A DNA stretch of 64,000 nucleotides, taken from the NCBI GenBank assembly GCA_029207755.1, contig JARCOQ010000006.1, positions 17,582,890 through 17,646,889 on the forward strand, given 5' to 3'. The notes under the pieces were generated by a model. It saw nothing but the letters and a program-made list of their open reading frames with translations, did no database searches and had not been told where the DNA came from. This document shows, piece after piece, positions 52,936 through 64,000 of this stretch. Position 1 is the first letter of the stretch; each line of letters begins with the position of its first letter. The position numbers and the translations under genes are program-made. The DNA is from Chamaea fasciata (taxonomy: Eukaryota > Chordata > Aves > Passeriformes > Sylviidae).

Positions 52936-54189
52936 TACTGAAGACCAAGTTTAGTCATGTAATCTGTGGTGTCAAACAATGAGTGTTCCTAAATCCAGTA
53001 ATATTACAAGAAAGGATTCTTGTCAGAATCAGAGGAGCTAAGTTTACCGTTTTCTACTATCTGGCAATAAGTGAGTGCGGAGAAAGACAAATGAAATGGA
53101 GACATCTGGAGGAGTGCCCAGATAGTGATGCCTTGGGTGGTGGCTGAGTCCTGCTAGGGGCACTGCCTTCCCAGAGCCCCAGCCCTGGGGTGGGTGAGAG
53201 CTGGGAGTCAGCTGAGAGCAGCGTGCCAGGATCTGCTGGAAGGAGAAGCAGATGCCAATGGCAACTTGCTGACCAACTGCCCTCCTTCCCAGCTCAGAGT
53301 GAGATTCAAGGCTTGTGAAAATCCCCCAGCAAAACAAAAATGATGAGCCAACAGCCACAGCACGATGAGTGCTGAATTCTGTGCCACGATGTTGTGGGAG
53401 ATAGGATTGAGAGAGATGTATGATTCATCAGTCACAAGTATTTAGGGGGAAAAAAGCCCAACAGTATTTCTTTGTAAGAACTTGCACGAATTCCAGAAGT
53501 TTCATGAACTCTGAACTGCACGTTGGCCACATATCCCCATCTGAAATACACAGGAACATACTTTAAAGACCAGTCACACAACCAAAAATGTTTTATTTTC
53601 CTTTGAAGATAATTTGTTCACCTCTTTCAGGCATGCCTGGCAGTAATTTTCTATGCAAGTAAAAGACTAAATTAGCAAAGAAATGTAAACAGGTTAAACT
53701 CTGCCTGGGATAACCTGGGAAGAGGGAGGTGAAAGTTTCTTCTAGGGCGCCAAGTATCTTCCTCCAGAACTCGCATATAATTGCCCCGAGTCTGACACAA
53801 AGCAGACCAGCCACAGTGCAAAGTCTTCAGGGAACATTTAAACTGTGATAACACCAGAGAAGTGAGTACATGATGGCAACAAGTGCTTTCATATGAATTA
53901 AAATATAATTCATAGAAATTAAATACGGTTTATATGTAAAACATTTATGTCTGAGAAATACTTCTTAAATACAGATGTTTCCTTAAAGATTTTGAGAGAA
54001 TAATAAACAGAGAAGTTATTCATACAGCACAGTCAAAAATGTTACTTGATTGTTTTTGTCAGTTGTCAAATAAGCCCCTTGCCAGGGAATAAAATTTTTA
54101 GAAGATCTGAGTAGGTACAGCACCAAACCTCCAGCACACCAGGAGCCAGGAAGCCCCCAGGTTTCTATCAGCAAACCAGTAGCTCATTG
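52936..54189. other. Non-coding block, no gene recognised
   Basis: No supported gene. Two minus-strand frames near 53.0-53.4 kb (104 and 75 codons) overlap and have no domain. The sequence is otherwise unremarkable. Confidence 0.5.
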
Positions 54190-54625
54190 CTCTCTACAGC
54201 TTCCTGAAGAGGGGATATGAAGAGAGCAGTGCTGATCTCTTCACCCTGAGATCTAGTCCAGAACCTGACGGATTGGTCCAAAGCTGTGCCAGGGGACATT
54301 TTGACTGTACATTAAGAAGCATTTTTTTTCCAAGAGGGTGGACAAACACTGGAATAGTTTTCCTAGAGATGTGGTTAATTCCCTAGGCTTGTCAGCGTTT
54401 GGGACTTGGACAATGCCCTTGGTAACACACTTCGACTTTTGGTCAGCCCTGAACTGGTCATGCAGCTGGACTAGATGGACATTGCTGACCCAACTCCGAC
54501 TGTGAGTCCTATGCTATGCTATGCTATGCTATGCTATGCTATGCTATGCTATGCTATGCTATGCTATGCTATGCTATTCTCTGTAGTTTTAGAAATCTAT
54601 TCTATTCCATTCCATTCCACCCTGT
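54190..54625 (+). mobile_element. CR1 LINE 3' fragment with expanded tail
   Basis: The stretch follows the CR1 3' region: CTCTACAGCTTCCTGAAGAG, then GTGCTGATCTCTTC, AAAGCTGTGCCAGGGG, ATTAAGAAGCATTT, AGGGTGGACAAACACTGGAA, TTGGACAATGCCCTT, TTTTGGTCAGCCCTGAA and CTGGACTAGATGGACATTG. It then enters a pentanucleotide tail. Only the last 300 or so bases of the LINE remain, lacking the reverse transcriptase, as in most CR1 copies. It belongs to the CR1 type that ends in ATTCT-like repeats, unlike the 12.7-kb copy, which ends in octamers. It is non-coding and inactive. The frame across the tail, with repeated MLCYA residues, is an artefact. Confidence 0.9.
54511..54575 (+). repeat. (ATGCT)13 microsatellite in the CR1 tail
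   Basis: Thirteen perfect ATGCT units, followed by one ATTCT unit and, after about 20 bases, by ATTCT/ATTCC-type units. The ancestral CR1 tail is ATTCT-like, so a single T-to-G change followed by slippage expansion explains the array. It is likely to be polymorphic. Confidence 0.95.
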
Positions 54626-57600
54626 ACTTCTATCAAGCCATAAAGTTAATAGAGGCTTTTCTTAGGCACAGGCTTAAGTGGTTCATTACACAGGGATGGA
54701 TTTAATCCTGCCTCCTAAGGCTTTGGAGGAGCAGAGCCGCCCATCTACAGATTTTTCTGAAACAACACTGGTATTGAAAGACTAAAGAATAAAAGTGGCT
54801 CTGGATGCTCATCCCAGTAGTGCAGGGATAAAATGCAAAGCCTGAATAATTCGAAGAACAAACCCAGTGAAAAAAGGTGGCAGTTTAATTAATGTTATTC
54901 TCAGACCCAGATGTCTGCCCATCAGCACACTTCATACCTCAGGACAGCACAGCCCTCTATCAGCATGTTTAAAAGAAGCTAAGTGGTGTCCTGGCAAAAC
55001 CAAAAGATAGAGTTTGTATCATTTACAGGAATACACACATGCACATTTTTAATATAAATATGTAACAGAACAAGTAATCTTCAAATGAAATGTTCTTTTT
55101 TACTATCAAATGTCCTTAATGTTAGAAAAACATAAACTCATCATATAAATAAAACTGCATGAACACTTTGGTACCGGCAATAAATTGAGAATAATTGACC
55201 TTGTCCTATCAAAGGATGAGTGTATCTTTAGATCTTAAGTGCTGTGAATGGTTGTGAACAGGCTTAAAGTACTGAGCAGTGGCAAGCTAAGCACAGCATG
55301 CACAGTGCATTTCACAGGGTATTAAACAGCCGAGGTTGGTAGAACCTCTCCCTTGGTTTAGCCTTATGGCGTTTGATTTCTAAAACTACAGTCCATACAA
55401 CATCACATGTCAGTCCTATCTCTCTTTACACTAATTAGGTATTTTATTATCAAAAAGACACCTCGTACTATCCTGGTGAATCTATGTCTCTTTTCTCATG
55501 GCTACAAGCCTGATCCCAGCTTTTAGAAGGACTGACACTGTCTTGCCTCATGAGGAAATATTCCCCTTCTGCTCCACTTGATGAGGAGCATCAAGGAGAG
55601 AATACATCCTCTGGTGTGATGAAAATAAGGCAAATAATTTTGTCCTCACAGTATAGGGCCTAACCCTCACATCTGAGAATCGACGAATCACTGCCAGCAG
55701 CCTGGAGTGAGATCAGCATGTCCACCCCTGGCAGAGGCCAGTGCCTCAAGGCACACTGACATGGCCTGTGGAAGGTCAGAGGTTGCCCATGTGATAGCAC
55801 AGTCAGTCAAATACCAGCACCAGAGTCTAACAACTCCAAGACTCCAGTAACTGCACTGCTATTCACTAACAGACTCTGCCTTACACATAAGACGCATTTT
55901 CTCACAAATACTCCCTATGTCAGTATCTGTTCCCAATGTCAGTATCGCCCTTGGAAGCATGATGTAAATATATTACATATATGAAACCAAATAAAGGAAC
56001 AGCCAAAACAGCAACTGTAGGCAGAACTGAAAGAATTTCCAGATTATATGCTTCTGCTCAGTTGCCAGTCGCGTGGTGAAGCCTCCACAATATTCTTTAT
56101 CATGGTAACCCATGTGGACGAAGGGGCTGGAAGTCCATCCAGTCCACCCACCACTGGACCATGGAGCCTGCAGCCATGGACCTTAAATATCAAAACGGGC
56201 AATAAAATACACAAACTTAATCCAGCAGCAGATCTTTTTACGATGATTGCCTTGAAAACTCAATATTCAGTAGAACAATGAAAAAGTAAGTTTCAGAAGT
56301 TATTGGTCTAAGATAACCGAATTACGTCCATTCTTCATTTGTGCAAACCCAAAAACCAACCAAAAATAAACCCGAACAAAACAAAACAACAACAAAAAAC
56401 CCAAACACACACACAAAAAAATTTAATCAACTTCACTATTTGAAGGCATTTAGTGTTCACAGCAAACACAGTACAATGGTGCTACTGGATATACTACACC
56501 TGAATCTTGCCTTCTTTGAGCAACCAAAAAAGATTTTCCAGTACTTTTGCATCCAGTATCATGGAAGAACACAGGACAGACATTTGAAATAATACAAGTA
56601 GCAGATTGTATTCCATGCTAGAACAACCGGGTGTTTAATAGTGCTGCTTTGGCTCCCACCAACACAGCACAACAGTGCCACCAGCACTACCGCGATCAGT
56701 AAAAAAAAAAATTCTTAAAAAAAGAAAAAAGAATCTGCAGGTTCTTTTGCTTGTGTTTCTATCATCACAGAATGGCATTTATGTCCTCATGAAACAAGGA
56801 AAACAGAACCCAAAAATTTTGATGGCCTAACACTTTGAATTGTTTTAGTAGATCTGAAAGACCAAATACTTATGAAACTATTGAATTAGGATGTGGAAAT
56901 TTTGCAAGTTAAAAAAGGCTACTCTAGACAGAACAGGAAGTAACATGAAAATTTTACATATTACTTCAGAGAGGGATTTCTAAATCTCCCTTTCCAAAAC
57001 ATTCACTCTTCAGCACTGCCATACCTTGAAGATATGAACACACTATACGCACATGCCCACGCAGATGGACAGATGTATACTTGCATGTACAACCCACATA
57101 CATATACAGTGACTACTCAGTGTTCTTTTTCAATTAATATTAACTTTATAGGCCATACTGGAAAGGAGAAGAGAGATTATTGTGTCTCTTGCACTTTATA
57201 CTATGTGTTGCTGTGTTCCCAGCCTTCTGAAAGCCTGATAAGCTCTCATTTCAGACAAATTACTCCTGCTCTCCACAAATGTTTATGAGAACTAAAAATT
57301 AAATGAAAATGGCAAGAGATGTCTGCTTTTATTATTCCATAGGAAATGATCATCAAACTGCTGAAGGCTCTGAAAAAATGCCTGTTTTTCATCAACTGCA
57401 TGTCTATCTTGATGAAAGATCCCAAATTTTTCTGGAATGACTTAAATCTTTCTTCCTCTGTACCCCTCCCTCTGCAATACAGACAGTATATATTTTAGGT
57501 CATACAGCAACTCAGCACATCAAGGACAAAGCTTAATGTAAGCTTGAGACAGAGGCCATACTCTGATTGAGTCATCAATTAGGAAGAAAATTGTGGCTTT

Positions 57601-58186
57601 CAGGATCTCAATATGTCTTCAGAGGGATTCGCGGCTCTGAAAAGTTGCTGGGATCAGTGCACTGTTCCTTTCTTAGGACATTTGGATTACTGCTTACTCT
57701 CAGTTGCAGAAGAAAAATTCGCTTTTAAACCAACTGGAGTTACTCTGCCATCTCAGAGAGCACAACTTCCCCTGGATGGGTAAATGTGAAGGGAAATCCA
57801 TTTGTTTCTATAAATATGCAGGACTTTTTTCTTTAAATATTGACATCTAGACCCTTATAGATTTCTTAACCTTTAGTCTATCAGCACAGCTGCGGTCACC
57901 CAAATATGTGCCTGGTCTGTGGTAAAACTGTGCTAGCTTTGTGACAGCTATAGATCTGTCGGATGTCAGAAGCTGTTCCCAAGGAAACATCAGGAAAAGG
58001 AGTTATAGGAGGTTTTGAAAACCTGTTCTGAAGGTCTGCTAAGAGCAGCAAGAAAGCCCTCCTTTCTCCACGAAAAAAATCAAGAATAGACATAGACCAC
58101 TACAGCAAAGTCTGAGATGATGAGAAAAACAGAAGATAAAAATTTGAAGTTCAGTGATAAAAACAGAATTATCATTTTAGCACCAC
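54626..58186. other. Non-coding block, no gene recognised
   Basis: No supported gene. An A/C-rich tract is at 56343-56422, and an A-run plus A-rich stretch at about 56701-56730. The stretch 55150-55440 is non-repetitive, contains CACTAATTAGG and other AT motifs, and could be a conserved element. Open frames do not exceed about 84 codons. Confidence 0.5.

Positions 58187-58213
<27 letters not shown>
58187..58213. repeat. Poly-T run of 27
   Basis: Twenty-seven uninterrupted T residues. On the minus strand this would be a poly-A tail, but no AATAAA lies just upstream on that strand and no retrocopy is recognisable, so I treat it as a homopolymer tract. Confidence 0.95.
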
Positions 58214-58217
<4 letters not shown>

Positions 58218-60856
58218 AAGAGAAAACTCACTCCTTTTGGAGAGAGAATGTGATCTATTTCCAAACTGTATATCCCCTTGAAAGAAAAACTGTAAGCCTC
58301 TTCCTTTTACTAGTGAGCTGATGTTTATTCATGTGCATGGAGCTACCGCACAGACCTCTCACAGCATGACGAGTGTGCTGGCTGAAAGGTATGATAGATG
58401 ACGACTATCACCAGAATTTTTAAAGCAGGATGCTCAAGCTTGGCTGCTTAACCTATATTTAGCCTGCTAAATAAGCGGCCTGATTTTTCAAAGTGCAAAG
58501 TGAGAATTGCCATGTCTCTCACTTCAAGAGGGAGACTGGCACACTGGCCACTCCACAGCACTCGCCATGTGACACCACAGCCTGCCTCTGACCCCAGGAC
58601 CATGCCACAGGTACCCACCACCACACATTCTGAAGCACAGGTCTCACATGTTGAAGCCCAAGAAAACTGAAATGTCTGTTGGCTTCCCAGGATACTCAGC
58701 ACTTCAGAAAACCAGGACACTTATTTAGGAGACTAAATATGGATATAAGACCCTAGTGCTAAAAAAAAAAATTGGCCCATTTAAGAAGAAAGTATGTACG
58801 CCATCACCTTGGAGCTCCCCAGCAGACAGGACTGAAGAGAAGCACTGGCTCTGCAGCACTCACTCTAAAATCAGCTTCTTTCAAGACTGATGCTCTGCCC
58901 TACCCTGGGACTTCTGAAGATCTTACAGCGTGAAGGAATATGGGATGAGTTACAATCAGAGTGAGAACTGGATAACCCTTTCCCAGGGGCCTCTCTGAAC
59001 ATCTCACTCAGATGTAACAGAGTTGCAGTCCCTGAGCAAAACATCTACTGCAACTGCCATCCCCTGTGCTCCTGGTGAAGGGAAGCTGATCAAGTCAGCA
59101 TTTCTGCCAGGGAAGGAGAGGGCCATATAAGCACCCATGCAGGGGTAGCAGGGTACATTGTCTCCTAAGAGATAAGGTTCCACCTCTGTCCATCCCACAG
59201 CTGTAGGTATGGCACCTACAGCACACGTGACTCCTTCCCTCACAGTGCTGCCACCACTACTGTGTAATGGTGCAACACTCCAAGACCCAAAAAGGAGGCA
59301 GAACCACCTGACTGGAAATTAATTCTTGCCATGGCATGCTTGGTTAGCAGCCAGGGACTAGAGGAAAATTGCTTCCATGCTCTCCCAACTCACTCTTCAC
59401 TCATCTGACCCAGCAGAATCAGCCCAAACCAGGGAAGCAGGACAGATTTCCAGACCATTTAGAAGTGTACATAAGCTAGCTGCAGGTACCTCCAACATGC
59501 CAGATATCTTCCTGCTTTACCCTCATCGCCTCCAGGTCCTCCACTCCCTCACTCACCTGTGGAGCCCAATCCTTTGGGGCAGCAGCAGTCTCCCACGCCG
59601 TGCTCGCACTGTCACCATTTCCTCTCCTCTACCTCCACACTCCTGCTTTCACAGCTTTTTAGAGAAAAGGTATCATTTGGCTTTGATATTCACAACATCC
59701 TGATTTTATACTTCATTTTGCCAGTGATGCAGAGAGATAATCAGAAAGGCACCATGACACAAGCCACAAGTGGTCCTACACAGAGTATCATCTCCTCTGA
59801 AAAGACATTCGTATTTCCTTCTCTAGAATGAGGTTATAGGAAGGGGACCAAACGAAATCAGCTTTTCTTCTGGGGTAAGGGAGCACACTTTGTAGCATTT
59901 AGACTGCTGCAGTAACTCTTACCAAGCTGAAACTCTTGCACAGGTCCACCTGAGAGGAAAAATTCAAATCACCACTTTTTCTGAAACTGGTATGATGGCA
60001 TAACCAAAATATAGTAGTAAATCAAACAACAACAAAAAATCTTTTAAAACTCGTTGTAAGAAGCAGAAAGGAAAAAAAAAAAAAACAACAAACCACATGG
60101 TTACACAACTCTTGAATATTGTTGACTGACTAATTAAAATGCAATAGAGCAGAAAAAAGTGCACAGACAATGCTTAGGATGTAATATGAAGAGCAATCAC
60201 AACCACTCAGTGGGACTTAGCAGGTCTGAAACAGTATCTAATTCTGCAAACTCCAGAAAGGTACTGCATAATGTAAACCCTATTTTTCTGCACACTTTAA
60301 TGAAAAATGTCGGCTTTTGGATTGAATTGCATACACATCTATTGTGAGTCCAGCACGATAAAGAAAACAAGCATTGTGCATTTAAAGACGTTGCCTCATT
60401 AAAAGAAGCTGAAAGAAATCCATTGTTACAGTTTCTATGACAGAATTAAGTAACAGGGTGACAGGTGGTCTATTATTATTTTTAAATGGACTAAACTTGC
60501 ATACGTACAGACACAAGGCACATATTTCCTTTGATATTACAGTAGGCACCTGCAACTTGTTATTGCAAGGATCTTTACTAAGCAAGCGTGCATTTAGTAA
60601 TGTCTGCAGATTTATAAAACTATTTACGTGCCCTACAATTTAGAATACATAGCTTTGGAATCTTACAACTACTCTTTCTAAGAAAATAAGAAGATAATGA
60701 TAACTGCTCTCATAGGAATATGCTTTCAGGCATTGTTACAAATAAACGCACACGTTTCACCTATGCTTAGGTTAAAAAGTTCAGAGATTTTCAGTGCTGA
60801 GATTTAATCCACTTGCAAGCATACATCTTTGTATCACTAACCTGCCAGCTAGCTTC
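58214..60856. other. Non-coding block, no gene recognised
   Basis: No supported gene. A GC-richer zone at about 58.5-59.7 kb holds frames of 79-108 codons on both strands without recognisable domains. A/C-rich low-complexity pieces lie at 60021-60040 and 60072-60094. Confidence 0.5.
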
Positions 60857-61200
60857 CCGTCGCAGCCCTTTTATCCAGTTTTCTTCTAAGTCCTTATTCT
60901 CTCTCGTGGATGTTTCATCCATAGCTGATGGAGCTCGCACAAACTCGATTGGCCACTGGCTGTTACACTCTCTTTGTAAGCCTTTACCGAGGCAGCAGCA
61001 AGTGCAGTTCGGTGACAGACTGTCATAAAGAAAATGTCACATCACGGGTGGGGGGGAGACAAGGGGGGAGAGGGAATGGGAGGGGAGTGAAAGGGTCGAC
61101 ACGAAGGATCCACACGTGAAAAGATCTGGGGGAGTGTGACCGCGGTCTGACACGTTCCCGCTGGTCCAGCAAATGCATCGCTGCAGCCAGGGAGTTCGCA
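60857..61200. promoter_or_regulatory. CpG-rich patch, possible promoter or enhancer core
   Basis: I count 17 CpG dinucleotides in about 340 bases, several times the density of the surrounding sequence. The patch contains an inverted CCAAT box (GATTGGCC near 60948), a CACGTG E-box at about 61113, a CCGCGG site at 61140-61145 and a G-rich purine tract (about 61045-61090). No transcript or splice structure can be read from it, so it may be an unlinked regulatory island, an orphan CpG island or the start of an unannotated non-coding transcript. Confidence 0.3.
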
Positions 61201-61560
61201 GGCTAATGACAGAGGGCTGGTGACATTGTGGAACAGCTCTAATTAGATGTAAAGTATAGTAGAACTGCTAATACTATCCAAGCCTTTCCCAAAAGTGTCT
61301 TTTTCACATATTGCAATAATTGTCTCATTTGGTGTCAATATAATTAAGACTGCATTGGGGGTGTGGATTCAAGCAAAGGAAACACAAATAGCTGCTGGGT
61401 CTGTTTAAAAGAAAATATTTCAGCGTATCTGTTTGAAAAGTGCTTCCTGAACTGCTCTGCAGCCAATAAACATGAATAATAATACAGGCCATTTTGATAG
61501 AAATGGGCTCATTACCATACTGGCTGCTGAGCTCTTTCAGAGCGCAGGTTCAGCAATGCA
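61201..61560. promoter_or_regulatory. Candidate conserved enhancer next to the CpG patch
   Basis: This repeat-free stretch holds a perfect CTAATTAG palindrome (61239-61246), ATTGCAATAATTG near 61310, ATATAATTAAGAC near 61338, CAATAAACATGAATAATAAT near 61464, and TGATAGAAATGGGCTCATTA near 61494. It has no open frame and no transposon similarity. Its complexity and motif content resemble deeply conserved developmental enhancers, and its position beside the CpG patch strengthens the suggestion. Only alignment can confirm it. Confidence 0.3.
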
Positions 61561-64000
61561 GAAATGGGTTCAGCAGGACACAAGTATTTCAACCCCAAAC
61601 CAGAAAAAATTAGTCCCAATGTAAGCTATTTTAAAAAAACTGCTTGCACTTGCTCTCTGTGCATCACACTGAGAGATGCCTGCCACATACCCTGAACACG
61701 GCCAGGCTCTCCTTATGATGCTCTTTATCACTCCTTCACCAAGCACCACCATCTTTCATCAAGAGACAGCTTTGTCTCCCCCCATCAACTCCTTAAAACA
61801 TCCTCTAGGTTTTTTTACCAAACAAACAAACAAACAAACAAACAAAACAAACCCCAAACCCTAGAGTTTTTCCTGCTGCCTCATTATAGCATTTATCACA
61901 GATTAGCTGAAAACATTGAGCTTATTGCACGTGGAAATCAAGGTTTCAGTCAGTGACAAGGAACAAACTCTTGTTTGGAAGTACTGATTTAGTACAAAAT
62001 CAAATATTAATTTTTAATTATGCTTTTAGCTGAAACAGCTCTTTTCCGTAGAAAAAAATATACCGTGATAACTTTAAAATTAATAAAGTTTGTGACTATT
62101 AGGATAAGATTTTCTTTTTAAAGCGTTGACTATCTGTCATTCACATTGTTTGTTTACTAAGCAGACAAAAAGAAATTGATTCATTTTTAGGTTCATATTT
62201 TCTCCTGGAGATTTGCATTTGCAGATCCCGGCCATCCTTCCTGGGCTGAGCCAGAGCTTTGCACAGGGCTGCTGAAATACAAAACAAAGGTCCTCCCTCT
62301 ACACATTTCTTCTAGGCTGCTGGAAAATATTTCCATTTTTCTCAGGCTTCACATACACCAATTGTTAAAAATTTGGGGTCTTCCACAGCTTGACAATGTC
62401 TTTGCCATAAAACGAAGTGTGCCAAGCAGTACTTAGTGTATGTTGCTCCACACTGTGGCAACATCGTGAGCCTTCTTCCTGCAGCTACGAATTTCTCCTC
62501 TGTTGTTTTCTTTTTCCTCTCCTTTCTCCTGTTAGTTAAAGAATCAGAGAAGCTTGGGCAGTGTGGGTTTCTGCAGCATTCAGTGTGACTTTTGGAATTG
62601 TGTTACGTACCGGAAGTGTGTGTGGACACCAGCTCTTCTTACACGTATGGATATTTTATTTTTAGACCCAGCAGCACAAGGTAAAGCAGTACAAACACCA
62701 GAAGGAGCCAGATGCTTGCACAGACACAGAGGGAGCATCAGGCTGGTAACAAAAGAGATGCAAAGGGACTTTTCGTTCATAAATTATTAGATATCTGCTG
62801 TCTGGGTGAAAAAACATTAATTCTACCTAATGAAACAGAGACACCAGGCAAAGATAACTCGAAGCCACTGGCATGGCCCTGGTGGAACCCTGTGCCTAAC
62901 ACTACCCACCACTATTCAGCAGCAAAAATGTGCTTGATCCACATTAGCAGGGTGACAAAGAGCCCACAGTACTGCCAATGCCAACTGCCTTCCTCCCAGA
63001 TGATAACAAAATATAATGACACAGATAACAAATCCTTGAGAATTTTAAGAGTGCTGGCATTTGCAAAAGGCAGCATCTAGGCAACAGCTGGTCTGATTTT
63101 GGAGAGGTACAATAAAAAAATTAAAAACAAAGCAGGAGGAATTCTTGTCTCACTCTGCATATGGCACAGACAGATGCAAACCAACATACCGACATACTCA
63201 TACTGGGCCAGAAGCATAATTCTAAATCTAAGACGGATAGCGCACAGAAAGGGCTTGGTGATAATTGTAAATATTAGCAATGCTCCTAACCTAAGCTCCT
63301 GTGGATTGCAATGAATTATTTCGTGATTTTCCCTTGTCTTTTTTACCACCATGTAATAGCCAAAATTGCACATGAGCTGCAAGAATATGCAGACGTTTAT
63401 TGATGGAAATCAAACTACCTTTTTCACCCACAGTGTCTTTGATATGTTAAAGCCTGAAGCAAAGAAAACATAATAAAAACAATATATAGATGAGAACTTC
63501 AATTTTCCCCTACGGATGAATTTGTCACTTATTTGCTAGGAATCAAATCTAACTCCACACAGTTAAAGAAGCTCCATACATCATTCTCCATAATCCAGTA
63601 CTCAGCTCAAATGTACCTTGCTTGAAGTTCATACAACATACTTGATTTTAAACTAAACAAAACATCTCTGGATATTACAGCTTTGAGTCTAAAAGGCTTT
63701 TAGTGCAATTCTATCTCCAATAGTAAGAAACAGTGTGCGAACGGATTTATCAGAACAAGGTAACAGGGATGCTTCAGAAATCCATCCTGAGGATTGGGTT
63801 TGACTCTCAACAACAGGCTAATTTTTTTTTCAGCTATCCCCACTTAATCACTGTGATACCACTATATAGCTGGCAGAAGCACCAAGAAACAAAAGTGAGA
63901 AAAACATGAAGGTGTTTTTGAATACTGAACTGCCACCCATGCATATCCCATTTTTTCAAAAGACTTGAACTGTGAAATGGGTGCTCTTCTGGGTAAGGAC
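61561..64000. other. Non-coding block with (AAAC)n, no gene recognised
   Basis: No supported gene. A tetranucleotide AAAC repeat of six perfect units plus degenerate ends lies at 61820-61852. The 122-codon plus frame at 62712-63080 and the 101-codon minus frame at 63077-63382 have no recognisable domain. The window ends in AT-rich non-coding sequence. Confidence 0.5.

Noticed and set aside
54475..54705. Frame with repeated MLCYA residues as a protein
   Set aside because: It is a translation of the ATGCT microsatellite in a CR1 tail.
58187..58213. Poly-T as the tail of a processed pseudogene on the minus strand
   Set aside because: No AATAAA just upstream on that strand, no recognisable retrocopy and no flanking duplication.
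1..64000. tRNA, rRNA or known microRNA genes
   Set aside because: No tRNA B-box in a foldable context, no rRNA segments and no microRNA seed-hairpin that I recognise were found on either strand. The scan was by eye, so short RNAs may be missed.

Overview
The window looks like nuclear DNA of a bird, from a gene-poor interval or a very long intron. The best evidence is a set of interspersed repeats. There is a CR1 LINE on the minus strand with the classic avian 3' end (12673-13875). A second CR1 copy on the plus strand ends in an expanded pentanucleotide tail (54190-54625). A long retroviral LTR of a type I recall as common in birds lies at 43386-44628. Several very degraded CR1/L3/L2-like fragments are also present. 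There are no Alu or L1 elements, no bacterial gene organisation and no operons. Base composition is AT-rich and CpG-poor, with a few CpG-richer patches. I would call the species class Aves with confidence; a narrower placement is guesswork.

No protein-coding gene or RNA gene could be supported. The open frames are mostly 60-140 codons, lie on both strands, often overlap each other and carry no recognisable domain. The three longest plus-strand frames (221-268 codons, 21260-22074) are produced by a stop-free minisatellite. The two other telling frames are a piece of CR1 reverse transcriptase and frames inside the LTR.

Layout: 1-8.7 kb, plain non-coding sequence; 8.7-9.0 kb, an ancient LINE fragment; 12.7-14.2 kb, a CR1 copy followed by an ancient LINE 3' end; 17.9-18.6 kb, a CpG-richer patch that may be regulatory; 21.26-21.94 kb, a 28-bp minisatellite containing a duplicated 253-bp block; 22-43 kb, non-coding sequence with A/C-rich tracts; 43.4-44.6 kb, an apparently solitary LTR with a 141-bp foreign segment in its U3 region; 45.7-46.3 kb, ancient LINE fragments; 48.3 kb, a second copy of the foreign segment; 49.8 and 52.8 kb, a diverged repeat pair; 54.2-54.6 kb, CR1 plus microsatellite; 60.9-61.6 kb, a CpG cluster beside a candidate conserved element; the rest is plain non-coding sequence.

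I did not find an undescribed multi-gene system. The observations most worth following are the 147-bp segment shared by the LTR and a site 4.8 kb away, the higher-order minisatellite with its CCATGG-rich stop-free unit, and the CpG/candidate-enhancer block near 61 kb.
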